Assembly (NCBI GenBank): GCA_050124775.1
Contig: JASFEP010000300.1
Span: 1 to 5,707, forward strand
Source: WTAW01 sp050124775
GTDB taxonomy: Bacteria; Acidobacteriota; Aminicenantia; Aminicenantales; Aminicenantaceae
Direction of reading: 5' to 3'
DNA length: 5,707 bases
The position numbers and the translations under genes are program-made. The notes under the pieces are model-generated. The model made no database searches, had not been told where the DNA came from, and worked only from the letters and a program-made list of their open reading frames with translations. Of this stretch, positions 5,375-5,707 are shown in pieces (within the stretch, counting starts at the first letter, position 1; each line of letters starts with the position of its first letter).

Positions 5375-5707
5375 TTATATCGTCCTTTTTTTTGGTCCGT
5401 CATACTCATGATCCTCCGGATGGATCTTTCTCATGGTTTTCATCCGGATTTTTTCCTCATGGACGTGCGCCACCAATCCAGGCACTCGGGCGATTATAAA
5501 AAACGCATTCCCGATCTCTGGGGGAATATCCAGATCACACAGGACAGCAGCGATGGCACCATCGACATTGATGGGGAGGGTGCGGCCTGTCTGTTCGGCA
5601 AGAATTTTTTCTACGACACTCGCGATCCGGATGTACTTCCCTGCCAGGCCCAGTTCCTTTGCCAGGCTGAAAAGCTTGACTGTTCTTGGGTCTTTTGAGT
5701 GGAGCCG
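5375..5707 (-). CDS. Citryl-CoA lyase / citrate synthase family protein, C-terminal part (partial at window edge)
   Basis: The last 110 residues and the TAA stop are in the window; the N-terminal part lies beyond the right edge. The fragment opens with R-L-H-S-K-D-P-R, which fits the end of the citrate-synthase-fold GHxxHxxDPR motif. It continues to N47-V48-D49, whose Asp matches the catalytic Asp of citrate synthases, then IIARVPGLVAH (71-81) and a tail with IHPEDHEYDGP. That tail, with His-Pro where Si-citrate synthases have Arg-Pro, resembles the C-terminal domain of ATP-citrate lyase and bacterial proteins annotated as citryl-CoA lyase (EC 4.1.3.34) more than ordinary citrate synthase. 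Such enzymes make or cleave the C-C bond between an acyl-CoA and a 2-oxoacid, classically acetyl-CoA plus oxaloacetate, in the cytosol. It is the first visible gene of the cluster, and its stop directly abuts the next ATG. Direction and acyl-CoA partner cannot be told from this part. The family call is firm, the exact reaction is not. Confidence 0.85.
   Translation of the reverse strand, partial: RLHSKDPRTVKLFSLAKELGLAGKYIRIASVVEKILAEQTGRTLPINVDGAIAAVLCDLDIPPEIGNAFFIIARVPGLVAHVHEEKIRMKTMRKIHPEDHEYDGPKKRTI

Overview
The window is a compact, one-directional metabolic gene cluster. Every gene is on the minus strand, so transcription runs from the right edge to the left. It encodes enzymes of the citrate/isocitrate type (tricarboxylic or 2-oxoacid chemistry). 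Base composition looks moderate, Shine-Dalgarno sites are clear (AGGAGG/AGAGG), genes are nearly back to back, and the hydratases are the two-subunit LeuC/LeuD type, not single-chain AcnA/AcnB. This fits an anaerobic bacterium (a Desulfobacterota- or Clostridia-like lineage is my guess); the sequence alone does not settle the taxon.

Layout in transcription order: (1) 5375-5707, the last 110 codons of a citrate-synthase-superfamily protein of the citryl-CoA lyase / ATP-citrate-lyase C-terminal type, cut by the window edge. (2) 4841-5374, an HD-domain protein whose ATG directly follows the previous stop. (3) 3568-4821, aconitase/isopropylmalate-isomerase large subunit 'A', with a TTG start. (4) 3068-3571, its small subunit, in a 4-nt ATGA overlap. 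(5) 1953-3068, an isocitrate/isopropylmalate-type beta-decarboxylating dehydrogenase, overlapping gene 4 by 1 nt (4 nt if the preceding ATG is used). (6) A 156-nt gap, the only sizeable non-coding stretch, holding a possible hairpin and a doubtful 26-codon ORF. (7) 546-1796, a second, divergent aconitase-family large subunit 'B'. (8) 5-544, its small subunit, starting 1 nt after the previous stop.

How they may work together: a citrate-synthase-like enzyme, a hydratase/isomerase and a beta-decarboxylating dehydrogenase are the three steps that turn an acyl-CoA plus a 2-oxoacid into a longer 2-oxoacid (oxaloacetate to 2-oxoglutarate in the classical case). The simplest reading of genes 1, 3, 4 and 5 is an oxidative half-TCA branch, for example for glutamate synthesis. 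The dehydrogenase keeps ICDH-like substrate residues and the Lys-Tyr...Val set linked to NADP use. The parts that do not fit are the second aconitase-type pair, whose large subunit has changed several active-site positions, and the HD-domain protein inside a metabolic operon. Either the cluster performs an additional (de)hydration on a different substrate, or the pathway is not the classical one. I see no mobile elements, CRISPR arrays, tRNA or rRNA genes, and no convincing terminator.
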